Source: Diphasiastrum complanatum
Taxonomy: Eukaryota > Streptophyta > Lycopodiopsida > Lycopodiales > Lycopodiaceae
Length of the DNA stretch: 64,000 bases
Assembly (NCBI GenBank): GCA_029204225.1
Contig: CM055112.1
Span: 25,185,922-25,249,921, forward strand
Reading direction: 5' to 3'
Each line of letters opens with the position of its first letter. The first letter of the stretch is position 1. Both the position numbers and the translations under genes were made by a program. Below, in pieces: positions 11,592 to 23,715 of the stretch. The notes below the pieces were generated by a model. That model was given only the letters and a program-made list of their open reading frames with translations. It did not search any database and was not told the DNA's origin.

Positions 11592-12302
11592 TGTTAAATT
11601 TCACACGTGTGGACTGTCCACTACATGTACTTGTGATCTCCTAAGGTGTGTAGATGCACCAAGATCAAGACTAGATTGAGATTCAAGATCAATCTTGAAT
11701 CCTATGGCAAAAACACACTACTACATGCATTCAATCACTTCCAACTCTCACTCACACGTGTGGGAAGTATTCAAAAAATAATCTAAGTAAAAACAAGCTG
11801 CTCTCCTCGGGTAGAGAGAGAAAATGCATCATGAGCTCTCGGGTAGAGAGAGAAAGCTAGAAATCCAATAACTCACAAACTCCATGAAATCACCAAATCA
11901 ATTAACTTCAAAATGAGGAGTACAATGATACTAGTAGGTCCACGAGCTACCACTATGCTTAACTATGATTGGACCACATTTTGTCACTTCTAGATCCTAT
12001 TGGATCATTGATCTATGCACCTCTTAATTCTATTGGACTATATTCAAGCACACCTCAATTTCCTATTGGACCTCACAAGGTTCCACCTCTATATCCTATT
12101 GGACCTCTTGGAATTCATCAAACAAAAACTTTACACTTGTCTACACTCTAATTAGCAAGTGTTTAGCCTCTTACTCTATTTTGGCTGAATAGTGGCGTTA
12201 CAAGTGGAAATGCATAATTTGCCATCTATGCCAAATTTATTCCTATCAACATCCTACACCTAGATGCTTGATGTAAAAAACATAAGACCCCTATATCTAA
12301 CA
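11592..12302 (-). repeat. Complete 5' LTR of the copia element
   Basis: TGTTAGATATAGGGG on the minus strand to ...TTTAACA, 711 bp with TG/CA ends. It has two CTCGGGTAGAGAGAGAAA copies, and CACACGTGTG palindromes at about 11603 and 11755, which are G-box-like cores. Confidence 0.85.
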
Positions 12303-13330
12303 TAGATAATCTTTTTCAATTCTTCACACTTTAGCCCTCAGTTGGGGTGACCATGTGGCAGACCTAAAGTCTCTCATTGGCCCCTTAAGATTGGAGCCCT
12401 CAATAATTCTTTTGAGACCAATGAAGCACGTGATTAGTGAAGTTGCAATTGTTGATCGTGCAGGTACAAGAGGCCTATAAAATATTGATGTCTTGAGTGC
12501 AATGTATGAGCATCAAAAGGATCTTCATCTCACACACAAACTTGATCCATTTCATCATCAAACTTGTGTAGTTATAGATGTACACAATAATTGCAAGGCC
12601 TTGTTCCAGAACGCATTTTAGAAAAAAAGCATTGAGGCTTTTTGGAATGTGCACTTCAATTTTTTTTCAAAATTTTTGAATAGAAAACATGATTTAGCCT
12701 ATTTTTATTTTTCAACTTTTTTAGTTTAAATTCTTTTAGGCAGTATGTATATTTTCTTGTTACTGTTAATTTGGTGTTTTTTATTGTATTAAGGGTTTTC
12801 TTAATAAAATTTGCAGAGTTTTGTTAAAAAAAAATGAGTTTCAGAATGTCTATGCGGTGTTCCACTACAATGTATGACATTGTACCCGTTGATACTCCAA
12901 GCATTGAGGTTGACATCTACTTCTCACAACATTTCTTTTCACAGTTTGATTTCCATGCAAATAAATTTAGGTCAATCTTGATGGCATCCATAACAATCTT
13001 CTAGAATAAGATGAAATTCTTCAAGTGTATGTAGACTTGTTAAAGGTAGGTACCTCATAATGTTCACATGGTCATTACCACAGTTTCACATGATATTTTG
13101 ATAGTTGAAGTCCTCGGGATTGAAATTAGTCCTCCTTTGCTATCTACTTTTAATGCTACATGGGTAACCCCCCCCCCTATTTCCCTTTCTCAGACGGTAT
13201 CCAAGCCACTTGATTTTGACATTACGTAATTCGACCCTCATTGAGCTAGAAGCACTTAAGAAATACGTTCTCAACATACTGTTGTTAAAACACTCCTTTT
13301 TCATGGTTTATTATTTGTTGGCAGAGCTTG
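12303..13330 (-). repeat. SAP-unit upstream remnant (gene lost)
   Basis: No gene. Starting at TTTAGCCCTCAGTTGGGG this is the minus-oriented promoter-distal part of a SAP unit, matching 19553-20540 of unit B. It includes the stretch with AATCTTCTAGAATAAG and a poly-C run near 13170. It stops short of the TATA box, so the gene half was lost next to the copia insertion. Confidence 0.75.
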
Positions 13331-15135
13331 TCATGAAACTGTGAATACTGATCGTAAAATTGTGAATATTGGTCGTGAAGCTGTGAATACTTATCGTGAT
13401 ATTCTGAATATTGATCATAATTTTTTGAAAAAGTTTGAAAACTTTGACTATGAATGTTCATTGTCAATCATCTATATGTTAACTGTGGCCATCATCATTA
13501 TGAAAAATGATTATAAAATTACAAGTATATTTAAATGACGAATACCATTATTGTGATTTGCCTTTGTCAATATGTGAGTAGTCAATCATGACTTTTGTAG
13601 ATTGTCAAACTATGGATACTAAATCTTGACATTTTTTATAGTGCAATTGTAAATAATGAACAACGACTTTTTCTAATTACCCAAGTTATGAAATTTAAAT
13701 CATAAATAATAAATCCTGACTTTTCTTGATATTGAATATAAATTTTATAGAATATATCAAATTATGACATTAGTGAATACTGAATCACGTTATTTGTAAT
13801 TGCACAAATTGTATCTATTCTTGTGCATTTAGTTGTGAAATCGAAAACTACAAAATTCATGACTATTTTCATCACATCATGAAGAATATTAATTCTCTGA
13901 AAGCGAATGTGCATCATGAAATTGTAAATATTACATCATATAATTTACAATGACTATTATGAACATTAATCTAAATTTTTTATAGTGAGCTATAAAACTA
14001 CAAATACTTAATAATTAAATTTGTCATTACTTTTGTGAAAACTAATTGCAAGATTGCGAATAATTTTATGATTATAGATTGTGACATGGAACATACTTAA
14101 ATATAAAGATAGTAATTATTATTGCGAAATGAAGACTACAATTGTTGAGAAGCTAATATCATTCATATTATATAGTCAGTAGTGAAATTATAAATGTTGA
14201 ATTAAGTCAAGATTGACATTATTCAAATCACAAAATAGTCAATATTGAAATCCAAAATGAAAAACAAAAACATTTCAATCACTAAACAACAGTGTAAAGT
14301 TAGATAATGATGTCAAATATTAACAAATATTAAAACACCACATTATTGGGAAGGCCTTTGTGGTATGCCACATCATTCTTGTTTTATTTAACATTTTAAA
14401 AATAATTAATTTGGCTCCAAGATTTGATACATTCTTTCAGTGGCCCATAATAAAGTTTTAACAAAGTTCTTGGCATTTTGCTTCTTTTAAATACAAAAAT
14501 CACACAAGTATTTCTTAATCATTATGAAATTCTAATACATATCAAAATGTACAAACTTAACATAATTTTTGAAATTTATTATTGCATCACCCTGATTTAT
14601 TGCATTTTCTAGAAGAAGTTGATTTTTTCGAGATCTTGTATTATGAAGCTCGTTGGTAAAATATTACAAGTTTACATTGATAACGAATTCTATTGACTTA
14701 ATATAGCTATGCAACATAAGCTTTATATAAAATGTTGCATACTCTACTCCACAAGAATTTCTTGGATTTGAAAACAATAAACAAAATTTTTTCTACATTT
14801 CAAAAAAATAGCCGATATTTTCAAAGTCAACTTCCAAGAAGATTTTTACAAAGTCAAGTTTTGGAGAAAGATATAGATTCCATTATTATTGTTGCCAGAT
14901 TTTCCAAACAATGACCCAAAGTTTGAATCGATTGAAATCCTACGTAAAAAGGATAACTAGATATATTTTAAGGGTTTGTATAAAACTTTGAGCCTTCATG
15001 AAAAAATAAAATTGAGCCTTCGCCATATAGAATTGTAGGGTTTTGGCCCATGAAAGCCTACAATTTTTATTTTAATAGGTTTTGTGTTAGGTTGAAAGAA
15101 AAGTTTTTCGCAAACATTGTTGCCATAAAAAAATC
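13331..15135 (+). repeat. AT-rich repeat element, copy 2, with 21-bp minisatellite
   Basis: The left end has four head-to-tail 21-bp units (GTGAATACTGATCGTAAAATT and variants, 13342-13425). The rest is the same degenerate AT-rich sequence as 5876-7625. No gene is supported: the short reverse frame with DQYSQFHD-type repeats simply translates the minisatellite. Confidence 0.75.
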
Positions 15136-15240
15136 ATCAGGCATCGATACAAAATCATAGAAGTTTACACGTTTTAGTACAAATACCAAACGGGACCTTT
15201 AACATACTTATGATGGTTCTTTCTCAATTTTAATATAACA

Positions 15241-15242
<2 letters not shown>

Positions 15243-15330
<88 letters not shown>
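15243..15330. repeat. (CT)n microsatellite
   Basis: About 44 uninterrupted CT units, placed between the AT-rich element and a copia LTR remnant that resumes at GTTCCAAGGAGAAAGAG. Confidence 0.98.
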
Positions 15331-15333
<3 letters not shown>

Positions 15334-15339
15334 ATAGTT

Positions 15340-17235
<1,896 letters not shown>

Positions 17236-17900
17236 GTTGATTGTTTATTTACAAGTTCATTGTCATCAAGATCTTCTGCATTTTCAGTAGGTTAGCTGCA
17301 CGTTTCCTGCAATTAAATGCTCGATGGCCTTTCGCATTGCAACAATAACACCTTAAACTTTTCTTCATGATCTGGTTATATTGCCTATCTAAAGATTCAA
17401 TACTTCTCGAATTTTCTCTAGCGTTACTATAACTCGGTTTCTTCTTGTGAAATTTCTGCTTGCCACATGTAAAGAGGGCATGTTGTACATCACCAGACTT
17501 GTGATGCAACTCCTCCTGAAGAAGAATCACACTAATGGACTGCAGATCCATCTATTGAGTAACACTACCAAATATTGATGTCGAGTGATCAAATGACTCT
17601 GGAAGCCACTTAAGAAGCATCATGACTGCTTCTTCATCACTCACCATAGATTCAACCACAACAAACTACTCAAACGATTAGTGACTCTTTTAGTCTCATA
17701 TGTTGAGGCTAATGTGTCCCAGGCCTCCTTTGCCGACTTCAATCAATAGAAGCCACCTCTCATGACTCAATAACTATTGGAGAAGGTATATTTCAAGAGG
17801 AAGTCACATATAGGATCGATCATGCATTGAGAATGTTTTTTTACTTGCCATGGACACTACATAGATACCTTGTTATACACATGATCATAGGGAGTGTGGA
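17236..17900 (-). pseudogene. Copia Gag fragment with zinc knuckle
   Basis: On the minus strand a frame at 17551-17249 carries LLQEELHHKSGDVQHALF, a basic linker and the CCHC knuckle CYCCNAKGHRAFNC (C-x2-C-x4-H-x4-C), as in copia Gag. Upstream (17900-17560) the Gag core matches the copies at 35.5, 37.5, 39.3 and 42.4 kb but is broken by stops, for example just before the methionine at 17551. No protease or pol follows; the fragment runs straight into an LTR. It is therefore a gag-only, non-autonomous internal region. Confidence 0.8.
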
Positions 17901-18412
17901 AAATGGCACATTCCAAAGCAATCTCCCAAAAGAACCAACTTATGAACCTTGAGTGAATGAGATTTAAGATCACAAGAGAAGAAAGATACCCCGCCTCTCT
18001 CTCAAGCTAGTTTATAAACTAGAGTATAATAGCAAGCGCGTCACAAATCTGCACGGATGTTGCTATCTAATTTCCAAGGCCCATTACTCACACATCAGAT
18101 TTGATTTTGCTAAGCTTCACTAGGAGGTATAAGAAACATATATTGAGATCAAACAATTTATACCTTCAGAGAATTCATGTAGCATCGCACAGAAAAGAGA
18201 GATAGCATAGCGGAGAGAGAGAGAGAGAGTGAGCGACAGAGATGTAACTAATTACATTCTTATTGACTGATTAATGAGAGAAGAGCGAACTGCACATACA
18301 TAAAGAGTGCGAAGTGGTCTAACCGTCATGTGACGTTTGGGACCTCTACTTTAACTAGTTATTTAGTCATGTGTGAATGCGCACATTATTGTTCTTAACA
18401 CTCGTGACCTGA
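17901..18412 (-). repeat. LTR piece fixed downstream of SAP unit B
   Basis: No gene. It is the partial LTR found 3' of the SAP gene in all copies that keep that flank. It includes a short (GA)n at 18212-18230, at the same place as the (TA)n(GA)n in unit E. Confidence 0.7.
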
Positions 18413-18514
18413 AATCTTCAATGCAATGAGGAGATACGGTAATCTGTGACTAAAAATTTCCGCTATAGATATTGCTCAGGACTCAACAGAATAAGGAAGT
18501 TGTTTAAGCAATAT

Positions 18515-19075
18515 TCAACTGTCAATCATCCAAATTCTCTCTAACTTTTTAGCCTTGACTACAGGATTTGCCTTTGTGATGGCATCGCGCCCAATCACTT
18601 TGTAATTAGTTGTACATTGATGCGTTTCAGCGTATAGGTGCAATGAGAAAAATACATTTTCGCATCGGCATTTAATTAACCCATACAATGGAACGAGTTT
18701 GCTACAGGAAAAACAGCGACTAGGATCATGAGATGTGGTAGCTTCTGTAGAAACCCCAGCGGCAGGTTTTCCAATGTCAACAATCTCAGTAAATACAACT
18801 GTAGCTACGTCTCTACCTTCCCTCAGTAAATCAACCGGTCGGGAGGATGTCAATTTGGAGTTTGGTGTTTCTAACGTCGTGGCAGTTCCCTCAAAACTCA
18901 TTCCAGTGAAGGTGTTCTCTCGCCTAATGATAGAATTTGATGTGTAACACTTTAAGCACAAGTTCATTGCATCCTTACTCCCAAAAAACCCACAATTATT
19001 CGCACAAAGAACAGGCCTTTCAGGAGCCTGGTGGTGCCTTCCATCATTGTCATGCTTCCAACTTTCCCCAGACAT
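18515..19075 (-). CDS. A20/AN1 zinc-finger (SAP-like) protein, unit B
   Basis: An intact 186-codon frame with an ATG start. The A20 finger has C24, C28, C40 and C43 (CANNCGFFGSKDAMNLCLKC, exactly the C-x3-C-x11-C-x2-C pattern). The AN1 finger has C121, C124, C136, C138, H146, H152 and C154, but the fifth ligand is Phe143 instead of Cys (NVFFSLH, where the sisters have NVFCSLH), so AN1 should not fold normally. The normal stop after LERI is mutated (TTGGATG), adding five residues. A20/AN1 proteins in plants act in stress responses and ubiquitin signalling; many, like this one, lack introns in the coding part. The intact frame could be a young copy that is already decaying. Expression would come from the TATA promoter at 19534. 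Confidence 0.75.
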   Translation of the reverse strand: MSGESWKHDNDGRHHQAPERPVLCANNCGFFGSKDAMNLCLKCYTSNSIIRRENTFTGMSFEGTATTLETPNSKLTSSRPVDLLREGRDVATVVFTEIVDIGKPAAGVSTEATTSHDPSRCFSCSKLVPLYGLIKCRCENVFFSLHLYAETHQCTTNYKVIGRDAITKANPVVKAKKLERIWMIDS

Positions 19076-19090
19076 TTATTTGCACCTTAA

Positions 19091-19430
19091 TTACACAACC
19101 CTCCGGGAGCTATTTGCTTCACAGGTACCTATTCCGCTTTGAAGGCGTTTACGCGGACCTAGCAGCGAAAGGTTTGTTGGCACCGCTAATTTCGTGTCTT
19201 CCTGGATGTGAATACACAATGCACTGTGAACAAGAGCAAGGCTTATTGCAAGAAGATCTTCGACAGTAGACAAAATTGAAGGAAACGAACTCCAACTTGA
19301 TTTATGATTAATATTTACCAAAGCATTGACAGAAGGTGCATTATAGCCATAGCTTTCAAGACACAGCAGATACACAACAAGACAAAAACACGAAATCGCG
19401 AGCAGGAGAGAACTGAAACCTTCCTGCAAT
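19091..19430 (-). other. Long SAP 5' leader with an ATG-less open frame
   Basis: Upstream of the SAP start a 113-codon frame is open (with LLLAISCFCLVVYLLCLESY and SSWSSFPSILSTVEDL) and ends in TAA 15 nt before, and in the same frame as, the SAP ATG. It contains no in-frame ATG (the first codon after the upstream stop region is TTG), so I do not call it a gene. It is more likely untranslated leader. A GTAAATATT donor-like site and a GAAGCAG acceptor-like site suggest a 5'-UTR intron, common in plant SAP genes. Short ATG frames (uORFs) precede it. Units A, C, D and E carry the same leader with frameshifts or stops. Confidence 0.55.
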
Positions 19431-19527
19431 GGCTCAGTGAGAAGATATCATAAACGACGCATTCCTTCGACTATGCTCCATCTCATATCACAATTGACGA
19501 TTAATTATGCGTTTGAGGGTTTCAGCC

Positions 19528-19534
19528 TTTTATA
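19528..19534 (-). promoter_or_regulatory. TATA box and ABRE-like core of SAP unit B
   Basis: TATAAAA on the minus strand, preceded by AGACGTGGTGGCCAC, which contains an ACGTGG core (ABRE/G-box type) roughly 15 bp upstream. The core is kept in B, C and E but mutated in A (ACATGG) and D (AGGTGG). Confidence 0.6.
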
Positions 19535-20540
19535 GCTGTGGCCACCACGTCTTTAGCCCTCAGTTGGGGTGACCATGTGGCAGACCTAACGTCTCTCGTT
19601 GGCCCCTTAAGAGATTGGAGCCCTCAATAATTCTTTCGAGAGCAATGAAGCACATGATTAGTGATGTTGCAATTGTTGATCGTGCGAGTACAAGAAAGAT
19701 TGATGCCTTGAGTGCAATGTATTAGCGTCAAAAGGATCTTCATCTCACACACAAACTCTACATGATCCATTTCATCATCAAACTTGTGTAGTTATAGATG
19801 TACACAATAATTGCAAGGCCTTGTTCCGGAACGCATTTTTGAAAAAAGCATTGGGGTTTTTTGGAATGTGCACTTAAATTTTTTTTTTGAAATTTTTGAA
19901 TAAAAAACATGATTTAGCCTGTTTTTATTTTAAACTTTTTTAGTATAAATTATTTTAGGCAGTATGTATATTTTATTATTACTACTAATCAGGTGTTTTT
20001 TTTAATGTATTAAGGGTTTTCTTGATAAAATTTTCAGAGTTTTTTTAAAAAAAAATAGTGTTCCAGAACGTCCATGCAGTGTTCCACTACAATGTATGAC
20101 ATCGTACCCGTTGATACTCCAAGCATTGATGTTGACATCTATTTCTCACAACACTTCTTTTCACAGTTTGATTTCCATGCATGGAAATTTAAATCAATCT
20201 TGATGGCATCTATAACAATCTTCTAGAATAAGATGAAATTCGTCAAGCGTATGTAGAGTTGTTAAGGGAAGGTACCTCATAATGTTCACATGGTCATTAC
20301 CATAGTTTCACATGATATTTTGATAGTTGAAGTCCTCGGGGTTGAAATTAGTCCTCCTTTGGCATCCACTTCAAATGCTACCTGGGCAAACCCCCCCTGC
20401 CCCCTCTATCTTTTTTTCTCAGATGGTATCCAACCCACTTTACTTGACATTACGTAATTCGACCCTCATTGAGCTAGAAGCACTTAAGAAATACGTTCTC
20501 AACATACTGTTGTTAAAACACTCCTTTCTCATGGTTTATT

Positions 20541-20990
20541 ATTTGTTGGCAGAGCTTGTCATGAAATTGTGAATACTGATCGTAAAATTGTGAATACTGG
20601 TCGTGAAGTTGTGAATACTTATCGTGATATTCTGAATATTGATCATAATTCTTTGAAAAAGTTTGAAAACTTTGACTATGAATGTTCATTGTCAATCATC
20701 TATATGTTTATTGTGAACATCATCATTATGAAAAATGATTATAAAAATACAAGTACTTTCAAATGACGAATACCATTATTGTGAACTGCCTTTGTAATTA
20801 ATAAATTGTAAAATTGTGAGTAGTCAATCATGACTTTTGTAGATTGTCAAACTATGGATACTGAATCTTGACATTTTTTATAGTGCAATTGTAAATACTG
20901 AACAACAACTTTCCTAATTACCCAGATTATGAAACTTAAATCATAAATAATAAATCGTGACTTTTCTTGATATTGAAATTGGAGAAAGCC
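20541..20990 (+). repeat. AT-rich repeat element, copy 3 (truncated)
   Basis: Four 21-bp units at about 20572-20655, then the degenerate AT-rich body. It is cut at GATATTGAA, where the gypsy-related sequence begins; in the intact copies this point continues with TATAAATT. Confidence 0.75.
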
Positions 20991-20999
20991 TTTAAGGAA

Positions 21000-22618
21000 T
21001 GTTGCTTGAGTGAATGTGATGAATGAATTAAGCAAGTCATCCTCGTCTCCTTGGAACACAGGAGCGAGGTTCAACTCACTGTGGTTGGAACACACTACGT
21101 TAGTTAAGAACTAGCCCATTGTCGATCTTCATCTAGAACCACAATAGTCGAGATAACTCGTTGGAACATACGGTTCTTGACTATTCATTGTTGGCCATCT
21201 ATAAACCAAGATGGTTGGGGAATTGCACGCTACACTTGAATAGCTCCCATGAGTATTTAGATGGAAGGGGTATACTTATCGAGTACTTTGGAAATGGGTC
21301 AGATAATACAACCATGATTCACTACCTAATGACAATAAGCATCGAGAATGTTTCGTCCAAGCCCTCCCATAGGTCGTAATATTCCGTACACTACTACACC
21401 TTATCTGTATATCACCGTCCTTACAAGTTTTAAAATAATGTACCAATAATGGATTGTGTCCATCTTTGGTGCTGCTAGATTAGCAGAGATCCTACCAAGT
21501 CCCGAGCCTTGCATATTACCTCTGCTTGACTATGGTAGGACTAGGGATGTGTGCATTCTGATTATCTTCTAGAAATGTCAAAAGTCCGCACGTGCATAGA
21601 GGTGGATGTTGATAATCACTAGCTGAGGGATGCTAGTTATGTGATAAACTCTGTATGTTTGAGAGGTAGTCGATTGGTGTATACCTATATTGAGGGCTTG
21701 ACATGTCAGAGAAGTAGTCAAATAGTATATGGCATCCTACACCTCGAACCCAAGGAGGTATTGTCCCGTAGTCAGAATAATTGGATGGGCTTCAGTACAA
21801 TTGATATCATTAGACACCACCATTGGAATTGTAAGGGCTGGGGATTTAGCCATTGAAGTTGAGAATGAGGGATTTAGAGTCAAAACATCCGTGTACATCA
21901 GAATGAACGACTCATGGGTCTTGGTAGCAACATGCTCCATAGAACTTCAAAGTGCTATTAGGATGAGATCTGGGCCTGGATTGTTATGACTGGGTTAGGA
22001 TTGCGAGAGCTACCTCTACCAGGTGACTTCTGCTAGTTGAGTAGAAATGGAAGGATTAATCATTATATCTATTCCAGGGATTTCCATAAACATCTCCTAG
22101 TTGGAGATAGACTGTTCAGAGTTAGACATAATGCTAAATGTAGTTCCCTTGTAGTGTATGATTTAAGTGAAGATGGAAAGAGTTAGGAGGATCCTTTACC
22201 CAATATATTGAATTGCGTATAGGGCTTCCCGATCCATTGCCAGAGTATGTGTTAGAGAACTTAAATGATATCATCAAGGATTCTGGAAGAGATCCGCGAG
22301 AAGAATACGAGAACGAGATAGCTTTGGAACTTCGCAAGCAAGCAAGATATCATTAGTGCAAGTCGTGAGTTTCAAGAAGACTGAGGAAGTGAGTATAATC
22401 CTTTATAGGCTATGTCTCTAGAGCCCTGGAAAACCTCTATTAGCTATAGAGGTACGGCTTGGTCAATAGAACATGTCAGGGATCTCCTAGTTAGCTTTGT
22501 GTTTGGGATGTGTATGGCCATTCTCATAACAACACGACACTGAACACATAGTGGTGCTGTATCCTTTTATGTTGTTTTTCCCTTAGCTTTGATCCCTTGA
22601 GTGGAAAATGTCATAACA
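21000..22618 (+). repeat. Gypsy-type 5' LTR
   Basis: About 1.6 kb with TGTTGC...CATAACA ends, directly followed by a primer-site-like TTTGGTGCGTCTGCCGGG. The last 800 bp (21818-22618) recur at 31584-32388, which is the other LTR. The left end is inferred from the TG and from the break in the flanking AT-rich repeat, so it may be off by some bases. The short frames inside are not genes. Confidence 0.7.
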
Positions 22619-22985
22619 TTTGGTGCGTCTGCCGGGAGTGGCTTGATAAGGGAATATTGCTTGAAGGGTAGTCATACTATCAATGGTTTACAAATTTCAT
22701 GTGTCTGGATTGCAAGGGTTGAGAATGATTCTGTTTGTTTAAACTGTTAGCTGCACACGTAACATTTTTGGTGCGTCTGTCGGGAGTGGCTTGATAAGGG
22801 AATATTGCTTGAAGGGTAGTCATACTATCAACGGTTCACAAATTTCATGTGCCTGAGATCGCAAGTGTTGAGAATGATTCTGTTGTTTAGACCGTCAGAC
22901 GCACACCTAACATTTTTGGTGCATCTGTCGGTAGCTACTTGGAAGTGGTCATTGACTGCTTGAAAGGTTGTTGTCTCTCCAAGAA
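22619..22985 (+). repeat. 148-bp tandem repeat containing the primer-site region
   Basis: The stretch TGGTGCGTCTGCCGGGAG ... ACACGTAACATTT is repeated head to tail: TGGTGC starts at 22621, 22769 and 22917, a spacing of 148 bp each time. A partial later echo (AATGGTACACAAATTTCATG ... CCGTCAACTACACACC) lies at about 23339-23405. Units differ by a few bases. Confidence 0.85.
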
Positions 22986-23715
22986 ATGATTTTGTGAGAA
23001 GTGATTTGGATTGTCTAGAAACACCATACTGCTTTAAGATAGACCATTTTGAGGAATTATCCATTGGGGAAGATCTTTCTTTATTGTACCAATGAATTGA
23101 AAGATGCGAGTCAATTACTCCTATTAGCTCTGAAATAGGCTACAAGACTAGAAGAAAAATTGTGCGTTGTTAGGTGCTTATTGTCTTTCCACTAAACCAG
23201 TCAACAATCCTAGGAGCCTCTGAGCACGCTATGTTAAATTTGGAGTGCAACACCTCACATCCAAGGTAGGAAATATCCTCTGAGGGCTCTATTACAGTTA
23301 GGAGAGAGACAATTGCCTTGAACATAGATGGAAGTAACAATACCAATGGTACACAAATTTCATGTGTTAAGAATGATTACGTTGTTTAAACCGTCAACTA
23401 CACACCAAAAAGGAATTGTCCTATTGAGTTGATTGATTTCATTTCTGAGATACCCACCCTATATCTTACTAATGAGATGAGGGAGTTACCACATCTTGTT
23501 GAGATACCATACACATACCCAATGCGCTGGCTACCTTAAGATCTTGGATGAAACCTAAACTTCACAAGATGGTACAATATGACATTTTCCATAAAACAAC
23601 AAGTTAAGATCAAACCATGAGTCACGTAAACAACAACACATTAGAGGAGTTCTAAATCCAAAAAAGACCCTTTGTAAAGATTCTTTTTATATTTTTTCTC
23701 AATTTTTTCTTACAC
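22986..23715 (+). other. Untranslated leader of the gypsy element
   Basis: No gene seen. It contains a partial 148-bp unit near 23340-23405. At 23655-23727 there is a patch whose first part matches 2729-2746 directly and whose second part is the reverse complement of 3003-3056. Confidence 0.5.

Larger units (their letters stand above)
7936..12302 (-). mobile_element. Copia LTR retrotransposon, RT-less deletion derivative
   Basis: Minus-strand element bounded by TG...CA LTRs: the 5' LTR at 11592-12302 (711 bp) and a 3' LTR at 7936-8401 (466 bp), cut short on its inner side. Between them lie a primer-binding site, a leader and one long gag-protease-integrase frame. The integrase tail joins the truncated LTR directly at about 8401, so one deletion removed RT, RNase H, the polypurine tract and about 245 bp of LTR. 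The LTR pair is nearly identical over the shared part, pointing to a recent insertion. No matching target duplication is visible (7931-7935 versus 12303-12307), so one flank has been rearranged. The LTRs hold two CTCGGGTAGAGAGAGAAA repeats and CACGTG motifs. Confidence 0.93.
18413..20540 (-). repeat. SAP-carrying repeat unit B
   Basis: Minus-oriented full unit: an upstream block (20540-19560) with a poly-C run near 20390, promoter, leader, SAP frame and 3' region ending at the LTR junction near CAGGTCACGAGTGTTAAG. It is the best preserved unit together with E. Confidence 0.85.

Noticed and set aside
7931-12307. Target-site duplication for the RT-less copia
   Set aside because: The flanking 5-mers CTTTA and TAGAT do not match; I found no alternative boundary that does.
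13285-13467. DQYSQFHD repeat peptide (also 20513-20695)
   Set aside because: Translation of the 21-bp minisatellite; it is interrupted in copy 4.
18735-19269. Open frames antisense to the SAP genes (also at 4934, 34190, 46739)
   Set aside because: Shadows of the real gene, not conserved in length and without known domains.
19091-19429. A 112-residue secreted protein encoded upstream of the SAP gene
   Set aside because: The frame has no ATG (it begins at TTG), is frameshifted or stopped in the other units, and lies in the expected 5' leader.
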